Source: Chrysochromulina tobinii
Lineage: Eukaryota > Haptophyta > Prymnesiales > Chrysochromulinaceae
Assembly: GCA_001275005.1 (NCBI GenBank)
Contig: JWZX01003246.1
Span: 1-35,637 of the forward strand
Direction of reading: 5' to 3'
DNA length: 35,637 nt
In this document: piece by piece, positions 9,645-17,936 of the stretch
How the letters are laid out: each line of letters opens with the position of its first letter
How positions within the stretch are numbered: position 1 is the first letter of the stretch
Notes under the pieces: generated by a model
What the model saw: only the letters and a program-made list of their open reading frames with translations
What the model was told of the DNA's origin: nothing
The model's database searches: none
Translations under genes and position numbers: made by a program

Positions 9645-10277
9645 TCATTCATCCTTCTTGGATTTGGTCGGCGTCGGGGGGGGCGACCCGATGGCCGGCT
9701 GTCGACGCAAGTCAGCCAAGTCTGACTTTGCACGATGACCCACCAGGAGCAACGCCATGAGACCGATCGAAAAGACTACGCTGGCGAGCGGTGACAGTGC
9801 TTGTTCTGCAGAAGAGACGTTGGAGTGCATCGACCAGTGCAGCGACTTTCCTCCATGCGGTATTGGGTGGGCATAGTGCACATCGATGGCAAAATTGGCC
9901 AGTGCGATGCAGACTGCGAGCACGTGTGCGTAACTCTTGGACGACTTCTCGGCCTTAGGGAGCACGAATAGCTGCCATACTGCTGATATGGCGACAGCGC
10001 CGAATACACACAGCGCTAGCCAAATAGGGTACGCTCGCTCGCATGGTGGCATCATGCACCCCATGAGCGTGCCTCCAGGATTGCCGAGGTAAGCAAGGCG
10101 GCTGAATATGATGACTTGAATTGCAGCACACGCGACTTCAGCCACCAGTATGCGCTGCACCTTTGCGCGAAGCACAAGAACCCTCTGCAAGTGGTCGGCC
10201 ACACCCATCTTCAGTGGCTGCAGCAAGATGTGTCCGAGGGTGTGCTGTCGAGACTTTTTGCGCGAAGGCCGTTTCAT
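9645..10277 (-). CDS. Unknown four-TM protein with C-terminal dilysine ER-retrieval signal
   Basis: 210 aa from the ATG at 10277. I do not recognise the family. The basic N-terminus (MKRPSRKKSRQ) is followed by a ~25-residue amphipathic segment and four hydrophobic helices: RILVAEVACAAIQVIIFS, IWLALCVFGAVAISAVWQLF, AHVLAVCIALANFAIDV and LASVVFSIGLMALLLVG. The protein ends KSKKDE. Lysines at -3 and -4 form a KKxx signal, which in eukaryotes binds COPI and returns membrane proteins from Golgi to ER. That predicts a cytosolic C-terminus and, with four helices, a cytosolic N-terminus. A short loop with Cys pairs (MGCMMPPCER) lies between helices 1 and 2. It is divergent from the MFS transporter across 324 bp. 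No catalytic motif is seen, so only ER residence can be suggested. Confidence 0.7.
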   Translation of the reverse strand: MKRPSRKKSRQHTLGHILLQPLKMGVADHLQRVLVLRAKVQRILVAEVACAAIQVIIFSRLAYLGNPGGTLMGCMMPPCERAYPIWLALCVFGAVAISAVWQLFVLPKAEKSSKSYAHVLAVCIALANFAIDVHYAHPIPHGGKSLHWSMHSNVSSAEQALSPLASVVFSIGLMALLLVGHRAKSDLADLRRQPAIGSPPPTPTKSKKDE

Positions 10278-10601
10278 CAATTAATAATTTTGGGGGTCAA
10301 ACCGTATACATAAACAGTTTGTTGCGAATCAAGAAGTTGAATGTCTCACCAGCAAAGCCACCCACTCAACTATTGCGAATGAAAGTGTCGTGCGCGTCGA
10401 GTTGAACAGTTCGTGCGTTCTCATCTCAACCGCGTGGTGGAGTGGCGACGCAATCGTCAAAGCGGCATCGCCCCACAAGGTTGAGCGCCACCCGCGCGCA
10501 CGTCCGGGGCTTGCGGGTGTGTGTGCCTGGCGGAGAGGGCACTCAATCGGAACGGAACGGGCGGCCCACAATCGATAGCCGCGTTCTCCTCACTCGGGCC
10601 G
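10278..10601. promoter_or_regulatory. Divergent upstream region, KKxx protein / MFS transporter
   Basis: This 324-bp stretch lies between two divergent start codons and should contain both promoters. AATTAATAATTTTG near 10278-10291 is an AT-rich patch just upstream of the minus-strand gene. The plus-strand frame is open with a GTG at 10521, but no eukaryotic start is expected there. No defined element is recognised. Confidence 0.4.
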
Positions 10602-12224
10602 ATGTCGAGGCTTCGAGCATGCCGAGCCTCCGATTTCACGCCTCGGGTGCAACTCGCCATCCTTATTGCCTGGGTTCTGTTTGCCAACCACTGGGCTAGG
10701 GATAGCCTTGGCGCGCTCGAGCTGCCACTCGAATCACCCTCGGATGGCTACCGCCTTTCACCCAAGGAGTACAACGGCCTCTCAACAGCGTACTTCTTGC
10801 CCAACTGTATCGTCCCACTCATCGGTGGCGTACTCGCGCAGCGCGGCAACGCTGGCGGCATTTATGTCAGGTTCTTGTGCATACTCTTGCTCGGCTGCGT
10901 GCTGGTTGGTGCAAGTGCTCTAGTCGCCCATGCGACATTCGGCTGCGATGGTGCATGTTCCAAAGTGCCGTACGCGTTGCTCCTGGCCGGCCGCACGCTC
11001 ATGGGCGTTTCTTATGAGGCGACGGACATGATCGGGCCGATCACCTCTCTGCAGCCACGCTTTGCAGACGTATGGGCTACGCTGGTGTCCATCATCAACG
11101 GGATTAATCGACTCGGCTCAGTGCTCAATTTCCTCATCGAGCCGCTGCTCTATGACGCGTTTGGACTGCGAGGCGCTCTGCTCGTTCCGTCAGCGCTGGG
11201 TGCGTCCACTGTGCTGGCCGGCATGGCTGCAAGGCGAATCCACGAGCGATATCCGCTCGATGCGCCTGGCAGCGCCGAGACCTCCGCCTCAACTGGGGTC
11301 GAATTAACATCCTCGAAGCAGATGGTGGCAGACGGCGAAACGGCTGAGAGCGACGATGTGGAAGCGGCGGCCTCACCCGCGTACGCCGTCAGCGAGGGCG
11401 GAGGCGTGCTCTCGCAGCTCGCTCGACTCTTCGGAGTCACCGTGCAGGACCTCAGGCAGGGACTAGGACTGCGTTTTTGGCTCTTTCTCGGAGGAGCAGC
11501 ATGCACTTACGGAGCGGTGGTCCCGTTCTGGTTCATCGGCGCGAAGCACATCTCTGTAGCTTGGGGCTATTCGCTCACCGCGGCGGACGTGATGATGCTC
11601 TTCCCTGAGGGCCTCATAGGGATCATCGGTCCGGTGCTCGGCTGCATCGTCGACCGTTATCAATGGCGCCTCTCCACACGATTGCTCGTGTCCTCAGTTT
11701 CGCTTGGACTAGTGGCTTGCGCGTTGCTTCTGCTCGCATGGGCGCCTCGCATCGTGCCACCCTTGCCGCTCGTCCTGTTGCTTGGACTCGGCTATGCATT
11801 CGCACAGAATCTGATCTGGATGACCTTCCCCTCTCTCGCTCCGGCTTCCATGCTCAACCTGATAGGCGGCTTGCTAGGCTCGAGTTTGAATGTGGCGCCG
11901 ACGGTGCTCCCGGTGCTCGTTCTGAGCGGCGTGGACTTGTCTCGCGACTTGGCATGCCTCGGTGCGGTTGGGGTCTTCGGCGCCGCGCTGTACTTGGTCG
12001 CGGCTGCGCAGGAGTGCTGCACGAGCGCTGTCGCGAGCTCCTCGAGAGGGATGGACGGTGGGCCGTCCGACGAGGTTTCCAGCGCCTCTACCGAAGGCCG
12101 CCGCAGGGGCGTGGGAGGCAAACGGCGCGACTACTCAGTGCGCCGTGTCAAGACCACCACTGACCGCGAGTCCGTGCTGACCCTGGTGCAAAATGGATCC
12201 GACTCGTCCGCGGTGCCCGTGTGA
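10602..12224 (+). CDS. Major facilitator superfamily transporter, MFSD1-like
   Basis: 540 aa with 12 predicted membrane helices in two six-helix halves, joined by a long acidic Ser/Thr/Glu-rich cytosolic loop (about residues 215-285). In the N-half, GRTLMGVSYEATDMIGP (helix 4) and the helix-5 pattern INGINRLGSVLNFLIEPLLY resemble MFSD1, in which a Gly-Arg pair and a helix-4 Glu are followed by an R-x-GS-x-x-N segment. MFSD1 is a lysosomal dipeptide exporter, so peptide export from an acidic vacuole is a possible role. The substrate is not shown by the sequence. The helix-8/9 loop has the MFS-type Gly-x3-Asp-Arg signature (GCIVDRYQWR). The C-terminal ~60 residues are polar and basic. The start is the first ATG; the frame upstream contains only a GTG. 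Certain as MFS, moderate as MFSD1. Confidence 0.82.
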   Translation: MSRLRACRASDFTPRVQLAILIAWVLFANHWARDSLGALELPLESPSDGYRLSPKEYNGLSTAYFLPNCIVPLIGGVLAQRGNAGGIYVRFLCILLLGCVLVGASALVAHATFGCDGACSKVPYALLLAGRTLMGVSYEATDMIGPITSLQPRFADVWATLVSIINGINRLGSVLNFLIEPLLYDAFGLRGALLVPSALGASTVLAGMAARRIHERYPLDAPGSAETSASTGVELTSSKQMVADGETAESDDVEAAASPAYAVSEGGGVLSQLARLFGVTVQDLRQGLGLRFWLFLGGAACTYGAVVPFWFIGAKHISVAWGYSLTAADVMMLFPEGLIGIIGPVLGCIVDRYQWRLSTRLLVSSVSLGLVACALLLLAWAPRIVPPLPLVLLLGLGYAFAQNLIWMTFPSLAPASMLNLIGGLLGSSLNVAPTVLPVLVLSGVDLSRDLACLGAVGVFGAALYLVAAAQECCTSAVASSSRGMDGGPSDEVSSASTEGRRRGVGGKRRDYSVRRVKTTTDRESVLTLVQNGSDSSAVPV

Positions 12225-12447
12225 CGGGTCCCGCGGTTGCCATGGGCCCGACCCTTCTTGTTTTATCCGCGAACTCGCCCAGAAATAGTAAATAGTGGAC
12301 ATAGATCTAATTGTGGGCAACCTTACTCTCAAACAGAACGGGCATGGCTTCGTCAAGTTTTCGCCAGTTTTTTCGCACCTCGACCGGAGATCGAAGCTCC
12401 GCGAAAAAACAGTGCTGCAATCCTACCCCGACGACCAGTCGAAAGCC

Positions 12448-13323
12448 ATGATGTTCCCTGTGACTGCTGGCCAATTCGACCTCGTGTACAACGCCCTCTC
12501 GTTCACGCTTGCATCGATGATGGCCTCCACCATCTTCTTCTGGATCCGCATGGGCTCGGTGAGCGAGAAGTACAAGTCGGCCATGACCATCACGTAAAAG
12601 CGCACCCCAAAACGGTCCACACTTCACCCGATCTCGCACTGACCTGTTTGTGCATGACTCGCGCGTGGTTCCTCGTGCAGGGGTCTGGTCACCTTCATTG
12701 CCGCCTACCACTACATCCGCATCTTCAACTCGTGGAATGAGTCCTACCATTACCCAGAGGCTGCCGATGGCGTCGTCCAGGACCCGGTGATCACCGGCCA
12801 GCCGTTCAACGACGCGTACCGGTACATGGACTGGATGCTCACCGTGCCGCTCCTCATGATTGAGATCATCTTCGTCATGGGGCTCTCACCCGAGGAAACC
12901 GCGGCGAAGGCGACCTCCCTCGGCGTTGCCGCCGGCCTCATGATTGTCCTCGGCTACCCCGGCGAGCTCATCATCGAGGGCGACCTCAACGTCCGCTGGA
13001 TGTGGTGGACCCTCGCGATGATCCCCTTCCTGTACGTTGTGCACACCCTCCTCATCGGCCTGCAGGGTGCTATCAAAGAGGAGAAAAACGAGGAGGTCGC
13101 CAAGAAGCTCAACATGGTCTGCTGGGCGACCGTGGTCTCGTGGTGCACGTACCCGATCGTGTACGTCTTCCCGATGCTCGGCCTGGATGGCCCCAGCGCG
13201 GTCGTCGCCATCCAGCTCGGCTACTGCGTGTCCGACATCATCTCCAAGTGCGGCGTTGGCTTCCTCATCTACAACATCACGATCGCCAAATCAAACCCCG
13301 AGGGCTACGCCCAGGTGCATTAA
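12448..13323 (+). CDS. Xanthorhodopsin-like proton-pumping microbial rhodopsin, two exons
   Basis: 262 aa from exons 12448-12593 and 12681-13323. The 87-nt GT-AG intron splits Thr49 (phase 2), and reading through it gives an immediate TAA. Seven helices match type 1 rhodopsins of dinoflagellates and other marine protists. Helix C carries Arg96, the primary acceptor Asp99, Thr103 and the donor-position Glu110, a DTE motif expected of an outward, light-driven H+ pump. His59 (AAYHY) is the proteorhodopsin/xanthorhodopsin His that partners the acceptor. Helix G carries Asp234 and the retinal Schiff-base Lys238. Leu107 at the spectral-tuning position predicts green absorption. Trp158 lies where, by my alignment, xanthorhodopsin has the Gly that makes room for an antenna carotenoid, so an antenna is unlikely. 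The membrane (plasma, vacuolar or plastid) cannot be read from sequence. Two ATGs in tandem (12448, 12451) make the start ambiguous by one residue. Confidence 0.95.
12594..12680 (+). other. Spliceosomal intron in the rhodopsin gene
   Basis: 87 nt, donor GTAAAA, acceptor TCGTGCAG, with a branch-like CTGAC about 40 nt before the acceptor. Splicing joins helix B without a gap to the conserved TGLVTF segment. Confidence 0.92.
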
Positions 13324-13906
13324 GGCTCTGCTCTAAGGCGTCCTCCCTCCCCTCGGGGCTTCGAGTCTCTTGTCGCGACGAAACGAAGCGTGTATCGATG
13401 AGTGCAAGAGGGGATGTGAGGTGGCGAACAGGTCTGGGCGCGACAAGAGCCGCTCAGGATCCTCGTGAAGCAGCCTGGGAGCAACGGGAAACTTGCGTCG
13501 TCCGTCGAATGACTCGATCTGGGCATCGTCCCCAAGTCGATTCGTCAAGCCGCAGCGGGTTCAGCTCGGGACAGATGCGTGTTGGAAGGGCGTGGGTCGC
13601 TCAGAAGCGGCCCGCGGCCCGCGGCCCGACCGGTACCGCAACGAGCGGCATGCCTTCGCTTGCGGTTTTACATTTTAGCTTGACGCAAGGTCGCAACGCC
13701 AACGGCCAACGCATTAGGCTCGGTATAAGGAATAAGCTATGTTCGGCATGCTTTATAAGCAAGGGCCAAGGTTATATCAGGGTATCTAACTTGTTCATGA
13801 GCCGCAACCCCATTTTTGGGTCCGGCTCTGAAAAGGTGCGAGAAGGATTAGTAAATAGAGCCTGGGCTGTTCACACTTAAGGGGTAGGTGTGAATGAGGG
13901 GTACCC

Positions 13907-13996
13907 CGAATGGTCCACAAGACGATCTCAGCGGCAAACGAGCTTCGGGCGCCGCCCCGAGCCCAAAGGTCTTCATCCAAACTTGTGGACCATTCG
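13907..13996. repeat. 15-bp perfect inverted repeat, 60-nt loop
   Basis: CGAATGGTCCACAAG at 13907-13921 is matched exactly by its reverse complement at 13982-13996. The loop contains a partly palindromic GC-rich core (GGGCGCCGCCCC). No target-site duplication is seen at the edges. It could be a small hairpin element or a structured RNA. Confidence 0.8.
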
Positions 13997-14400
13997 CGTT
14001 TGGCCGGAAAAGAGAACCACCCGCACACGACGCCCTGACCGTCTCGGGTGGCGAGTGGAAGCATTTTGCGTGGACACTGTGTGCGAGCCCTAGGGAGACA
14101 ACGTGAGATGGGTTGATGGATGGGCCGTATTGCGTGAACGTGGACGGTTACGTCTTGATCGGCACTGGCGCCAAGGGGAGCACTTGCGCGTCGCACCGTG
14201 GATCTGCATGCTCTGCCTGCCTCTTTCCATGTGGTTCATTTGCAGGAATTCTTTCTCATTGTTGGCGTTGGATTCCGAAAGCTTGGGCCGCGTTCGTTAA
14301 GTGCCACTCCTGAGTACGTCATTTTGGCGGGCATTTGCTTTCCACGTGGTGAAGCGTGCGCGACATTCGGGTTGCTTACGCAGGAACTTGAACGCGTGGA

Positions 14401-14448
14401 GCCTCCAAGCCGAGCTTGGTGCGTGCGCACAGTGTTCGGCTTGGAGGC
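14401..14448. repeat. 13-bp perfect inverted repeat, 22-nt loop
   Basis: GCCTCCAAGCCGA (14401-14413) pairs with TCGGCTTGGAGGC (14436-14448). The loop carries its own GTGCGCAC palindrome, so a branched hairpin is possible. Confidence 0.75.
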
Positions 14449-15117
14449 GCTTTGAAGTGTTCGGCTTTCACCGCCAGTTGGACGCGTCGCGTAGACTGGC
14501 ACACGGCGTCATGCGCGCACGGCCGCTCCTGATGGCCGCAGGCAGCAATCAGGCGGCGGGCAAGCTGCCGGTCGCATGACACCGTCGTTACTCTACACCG
14601 TCGTCGTCACGCGACGGCGGCGTCGAGTGACTTCTTTTGCGTTCCCTCCGGGGGACGCGCCAATGGGCGCGTCTTCCGACAGTACTGACAACACCGCAGC
14701 CCGATCAAGGCTCGCGCCACCTGGAGAGCTAGGCCCCGCCTTACGGCGCCCGCGCCCGCCTGCCGCAAGCTCTACACTGCTGGAGAATTGCTGGAGGTAG
14801 GCTATCCCGCCAGCGCCGCCGGACCCGCCCGCCGAAAGTAGCCTACGCAGCCCGCATTCATCAGGCCGGCGGCCGCGGCCAATTCGGATGGGTGCTAGGC
14901 GGCTTGAGAGATCGACCCTGAAAATTTTTCGCCTGCGGCGGGCGGACTATTTACTAAAAAACACATCCGTTTCTTACACCTTTTGGGAGCCGGACCCTTT
15001 TTTCAGGAATCACCAGGTACGAAACCACACCTCGATCAGGATCATGCAGTGCGTTTTTGACCATTGACGGCACGGGCGCGCACCGCGGCGCCGCCGCAAT
15101 ACCAGTGGGGGTCCGGA

Positions 15118-16063
15118 CTATTTCTTTGGGTCGGGTTCAACGCGCGTCGTCGGCGTGGACTGCTTAGCGCCCGGGATCCAGTCAAACCAGCCCTGCTGCT
15201 TGGGCGTCGGGCTATTCGGCTGCGTCGCGAGCAGGTGCTTAAGAAAGGCGCGGAAGGTTCGCATGTACGCGACCGAATGCACCGTCTCGAGGTTGTTGTG
15301 CGTCGCGCCGTCAATCCAGGCGGGCTACGCACGCACAGCACGGAGGAGCAAATCGCCGCGGTGAGCACGCCGCGTGAGCATGGTTGCGCTGGCGGGCGGC
15401 AGGCGCTTGGCTCACCGGCAGCGGATGATATTTGGAGGCGGCCGCGTGGAGGTCGTGGCCATTAGACAAGGGGATGACCTCGTCATGGGTTCCGTGGATG
15501 ATTTGGTGCGGGCTCTTACTCGCGGCAAGCCGGCCGATGTTGTTGAAGTAGAGGATGTCCAACGGGTAAAGTTTGGTCGTCGGGAAGAGCACGCGCGAGC
15601 CAGAGGCGAGGCCTGAGACGAGCATGACGCCGCGAAAGCGGTGGCGGCCCGCGAGGTAGCTGGTGGGGCAAGTTCCGATAGACTTGCCGTAGAGCACGAT
15701 GTCGCGCTCGGGTTTGAGCTTGAAGCCATCCACAAGCAGCTGCAGCGCGGCACGCGCGTCTGAGTACATGTTATCCTCCGACGGTGTGCCAGTCGAATGC
15801 CCGTAACCAGAGTACTCGTATGCGAAGACGTCGACCTGCAGCGCGTCTGACATGTAGCTCCAGAAGCCCAGCACGATGCCGAGGTCCTCCGCGTTCGCGT
15901 GCGATACAAGGATGGTCAGCGGGTGGCCCTTCCGAATGTGGAAGGCTGGCAGCCGGTTGCCCTTGTCGTTGTCGAGCCACATGTTGACGTCCTCCTTCCG
16001 GTAAGTTGCCGGTGGCGGGCAGAAGGCCATCTGATTGACAGTGCTCGAGGCGAAGTTGCCCAT
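15118..16063 (-). CDS. ABHD17-like alpha/beta hydrolase (protein depalmitoylase), two exons
   Basis: 284 aa from exons 16063-15416 and 15324-15118, joined across a 91-nt GT-AG intron (donor GTGAGC, acceptor GCGTAG, phase 0). ABHD17 enzymes remove palmitate from membrane-bound proteins such as Ras. The triad is complete only after splicing: nucleophile Ser128 in YGKSIGT, Asp194 in GTHDEVI, and His225 in DGATHNNLE encoded by exon 2. The family motifs SHANAEDLG and YEYSGYGHSTG are present. Unspliced, the frame runs 105 nt past the exon and lacks the His. Animal ABHD17 has an N-terminal Cys cluster that is palmitoylated. Here the N-terminus is MGNFASS, matching the N-myristoylation pattern (Gly2, Ser6), an alternative membrane anchor. 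An in-frame TGA just upstream fixes the start. It lies downstream of HYLS1 on the same strand. Confidence 0.9.
15325..15415 (-). other. Spliceosomal intron in the ABHD17-like gene
   Basis: 91 nt on the minus strand, donor GGTGAGCC, acceptor GTGCGTAG. Its removal joins KYHPLP to PAWIDGATH, the expected family sequence around the catalytic His. Confidence 0.9.
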
Positions 16064-16544
16064 TGCTCACTTGTCTATTAGCACTCACCGTGCCGGCGAC
16101 GAAGGGCCCGCCTCACCGCTCACGGCCGCTGACGCTCGCATCCAGTGCGAGCAGATGCGCTGTGAACTCGAGTATCCTATACACAACGCGCTTAGCACTT
16201 CGGACTTCCTGCACTGGAATTCAAACACAACGCGCGAAACCTCTGGACACCCACGCATTCTGAGGGCCCATTCTGAGCTTACGACCTCACAGGCCCTCCA
16301 CATCACAGCGAGCGATTAAAACACTCCACCCGCTCCACGCAGCATGTTGGAGCCGATGAATCTGATGACGCCGGCGCGACCCGTCTCAGGCCATGCTACG
16401 CCCCCCGAGCGGACACCGACATCCCCATGACCGCTCCTCGGAAAAGCCCCGATCATTTCACACGTCCGTGCGCCCAAGCCTTGCTGCTCCGCGGCCGGTC
16501 GTCAGCCAGTGGCTGGCTCAGTGCACCCCCGATGCGCAGGTGGC
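16064..16544. other. Intergenic region between HYLS1 and ABHD17-like genes
   Basis: This 481-bp stretch holds the HYLS1 3' flank and the ABHD17-like upstream region, both on the minus strand. No gene, RNA or repeat is recognised. Confidence 0.4.
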
Positions 16545-17735
16545 TTAGTGCACCCACGCCATCTGAGCGCGCTGCGCCCAGCGTAGCTCGTCCCGACGAT
16601 TCTCGGTGCACGGCACGTAGCGATTGGGGTGCATCGTCTTGGATCGTGGCTGTCGCGTCTTGCCGCCGGCGTCGGGGTCGGCACTGCGCATCATTTGGCG
16701 CGTCGCCCATACGAGGTCGTCGCGCCGCTTGGATGTGGGTACCACGTATGCGTTCGGGAGGCGGCGCGATGAGGAGAGCGTCGAGGGCGGCGCCGGCGAC
16801 GACGTGACCGTCACGATGCGCGGCTTGCCGGTACCGAGGAAGGTGTCGGCGCGCCATTGATGCATCCGCTTTGCATGCATCGACACGGGATCCGACTTGG
16901 CCTTGCGGGGCGTGCTGCCATAGATCTGCGAGCCTAGGCCGCCGAAGAGTTGCGAGGACGCGTTGATTATCACTCCGCCGCCAACGAACCCGTCCACGCA
17001 GGCAGCCGGAGGCGGCGGCGGCGGCATGCTGCCTGTCAACGACACCCTGTCGAGCCCGAGCGACGCCCTCGCCGAAGTCGGCCGCGACGAGTGCAGCGTG
17101 CTGCCAAGGCTCGCGCCACCACCGGCGCCGGCGCCACGCGCAGAGTGCGGCCGCTGCTGCTCGCGTGCCGCCATAGCCGAGGCGCTCCGCAGCATCGACT
17201 TCCTGGCAGCTCCTGGGCTAGGCACCTTGGGGCGCATGGCGTCCCAGTGCGCGGGCTCGAACGCGGGAACGCTCGCCGGCTGCTCTCCCGTCGCATCCAG
17301 GGCCTCGTCTGCCGCGGCGAATGCGGAGCCGTCCGCTGCTTGCTCGCGTGCGATGCTTCCGTCGCCTGCTACCTCCTCCGCTGCGGCGGCGGCCAAAGAC
17401 GCCGGACTCATTGGCGGAGGGCGCTTCTTTGGTGCGCTTTTCGCTGGCTTAGCGCTGGCACGGCCCTTGATGGCCTTGACCGACGATGGCTTGTTCGCCG
17501 GGAGAGCAGGGCGGGTGAGCGCCGGCACGCCCGCGGCCTCAGCGGTGCTCAGTGCCGTCGGATAGCTCAGCGGCGCATCCAGCTGGGCATCTGCCTCACC
17601 GGCCACGTCCATCTGCTCAAAGTCCTGCAGGAACTCGCGCAGGACGTTCTCGGGGATGGATGCACTATTGTAACCGAGAGCTTCGAGCTGCTCGCGCACC
17701 AGTTGCGCGTATTCGTCTTCGTCCCGCGCGCTCAT
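16545..17735 (-). CDS. HYLS1: HYLS1-like centriole/ciliogenesis protein
   Basis: 396 aa, intron-free. HYLS1 (hydrolethalus syndrome protein 1) is a conserved centriolar protein needed to turn centrioles into basal bodies for cilia. The N-terminal helix pair VREQLEALGY (13-22) and SIPENVLREFLQ (26-37) matches the family's N-terminal motif. The C-terminal HYLS1 box is present: DPVSMHAKRMHQW (about residue 280 on), then two related segments, NAYVVPTSKRRDDLVW (about 328-343) and NRYVPCTENRRDELRW (about 371-386), with Trp and double Arg conserved in each. The middle ~230 residues are Ala/Ser/Pro-rich and disordered. HYLS1 is generally found only in organisms that build cilia, so this supports a flagellate. 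It is divergent from the glycosyltransferase-like gene across 201 bp. Confidence 0.83.
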   Translation of the reverse strand: MSARDEDEYAQLVREQLEALGYNSASIPENVLREFLQDFEQMDVAGEADAQLDAPLSYPTALSTAEAAGVPALTRPALPANKPSSVKAIKGRASAKPAKSAPKKRPPPMSPASLAAAAAEEVAGDGSIAREQAADGSAFAAADEALDATGEQPASVPAFEPAHWDAMRPKVPSPGAARKSMLRSASAMAAREQQRPHSARGAGAGGGASLGSTLHSSRPTSARASLGLDRVSLTGSMPPPPPPAACVDGFVGGGVIINASSQLFGGLGSQIYGSTPRKAKSDPVSMHAKRMHQWRADTFLGTGKPRIVTVTSSPAPPSTLSSSRRLPNAYVVPTSKRRDDLVWATRQMMRSADPDAGGKTRQPRSKTMHPNRYVPCTENRRDELRWAQRAQMAWVH

Positions 17736-17936
17736 CGTTAAAAACCCAGTGAGACTCTCCCTCCCGCCTTCACAGTCCGGGACTGACTCTTAACAATTGC
17801 CCAGTTCATCGGGCGACCGTGGAGTAACTGGACCGAGACGCCTCGATGACTGACAGCAATTGGGCTGGCCGCCCGACCCACGGCCCCCTTTCCACCGTAG
17901 GTCCCCTTCGCGATACGCGCCGAGTTGGCACGAGCG
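17736..17936. promoter_or_regulatory. Divergent upstream region, HYLS1 / glycosyltransferase-like
   Basis: 201 bp between divergent genes. A pyrimidine-rich CCCCCTTTCCACCGTAG ending at 17900 looks like a splice acceptor and is in phase with the plus-strand gene, so part of this interval may be an intron and the true first exon may lie further upstream. Confidence 0.35.

Larger units (their letters stand above)
13324..15117. other. Gene-poor 1.8-kb region with inverted repeats
   Basis: This is the longest stretch without a recognisable gene. Open frames here are short, overlap on both strands and resemble no family. Visible structure: a 15-bp inverted repeat spanning 13907-13996, a 13-bp inverted repeat at 14401-14448, a 12-bp direct repeat AGTGTTCGGCTT (14431 and 14456), and two copies of TAGTAAATAG (13849-13858 on +, 14947-14956 on -), which also occurs just before the rhodopsin. 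GC content drops locally around 13660-13870 and 14930-15010. A gene with several short exons cannot be excluded. Confidence 0.5.

Noticed and set aside
10521..10601. N-terminal extension of the MFS transporter
   Set aside because: This frame starts at GTG, which is not a credible start in a eukaryote. The ATG at 10602 lies just before the first membrane helix.
13002..13880. 292-aa plus-strand frame running past the rhodopsin stop
   Set aside because: Out of frame with helices D-G of the rhodopsin and without any similarity.
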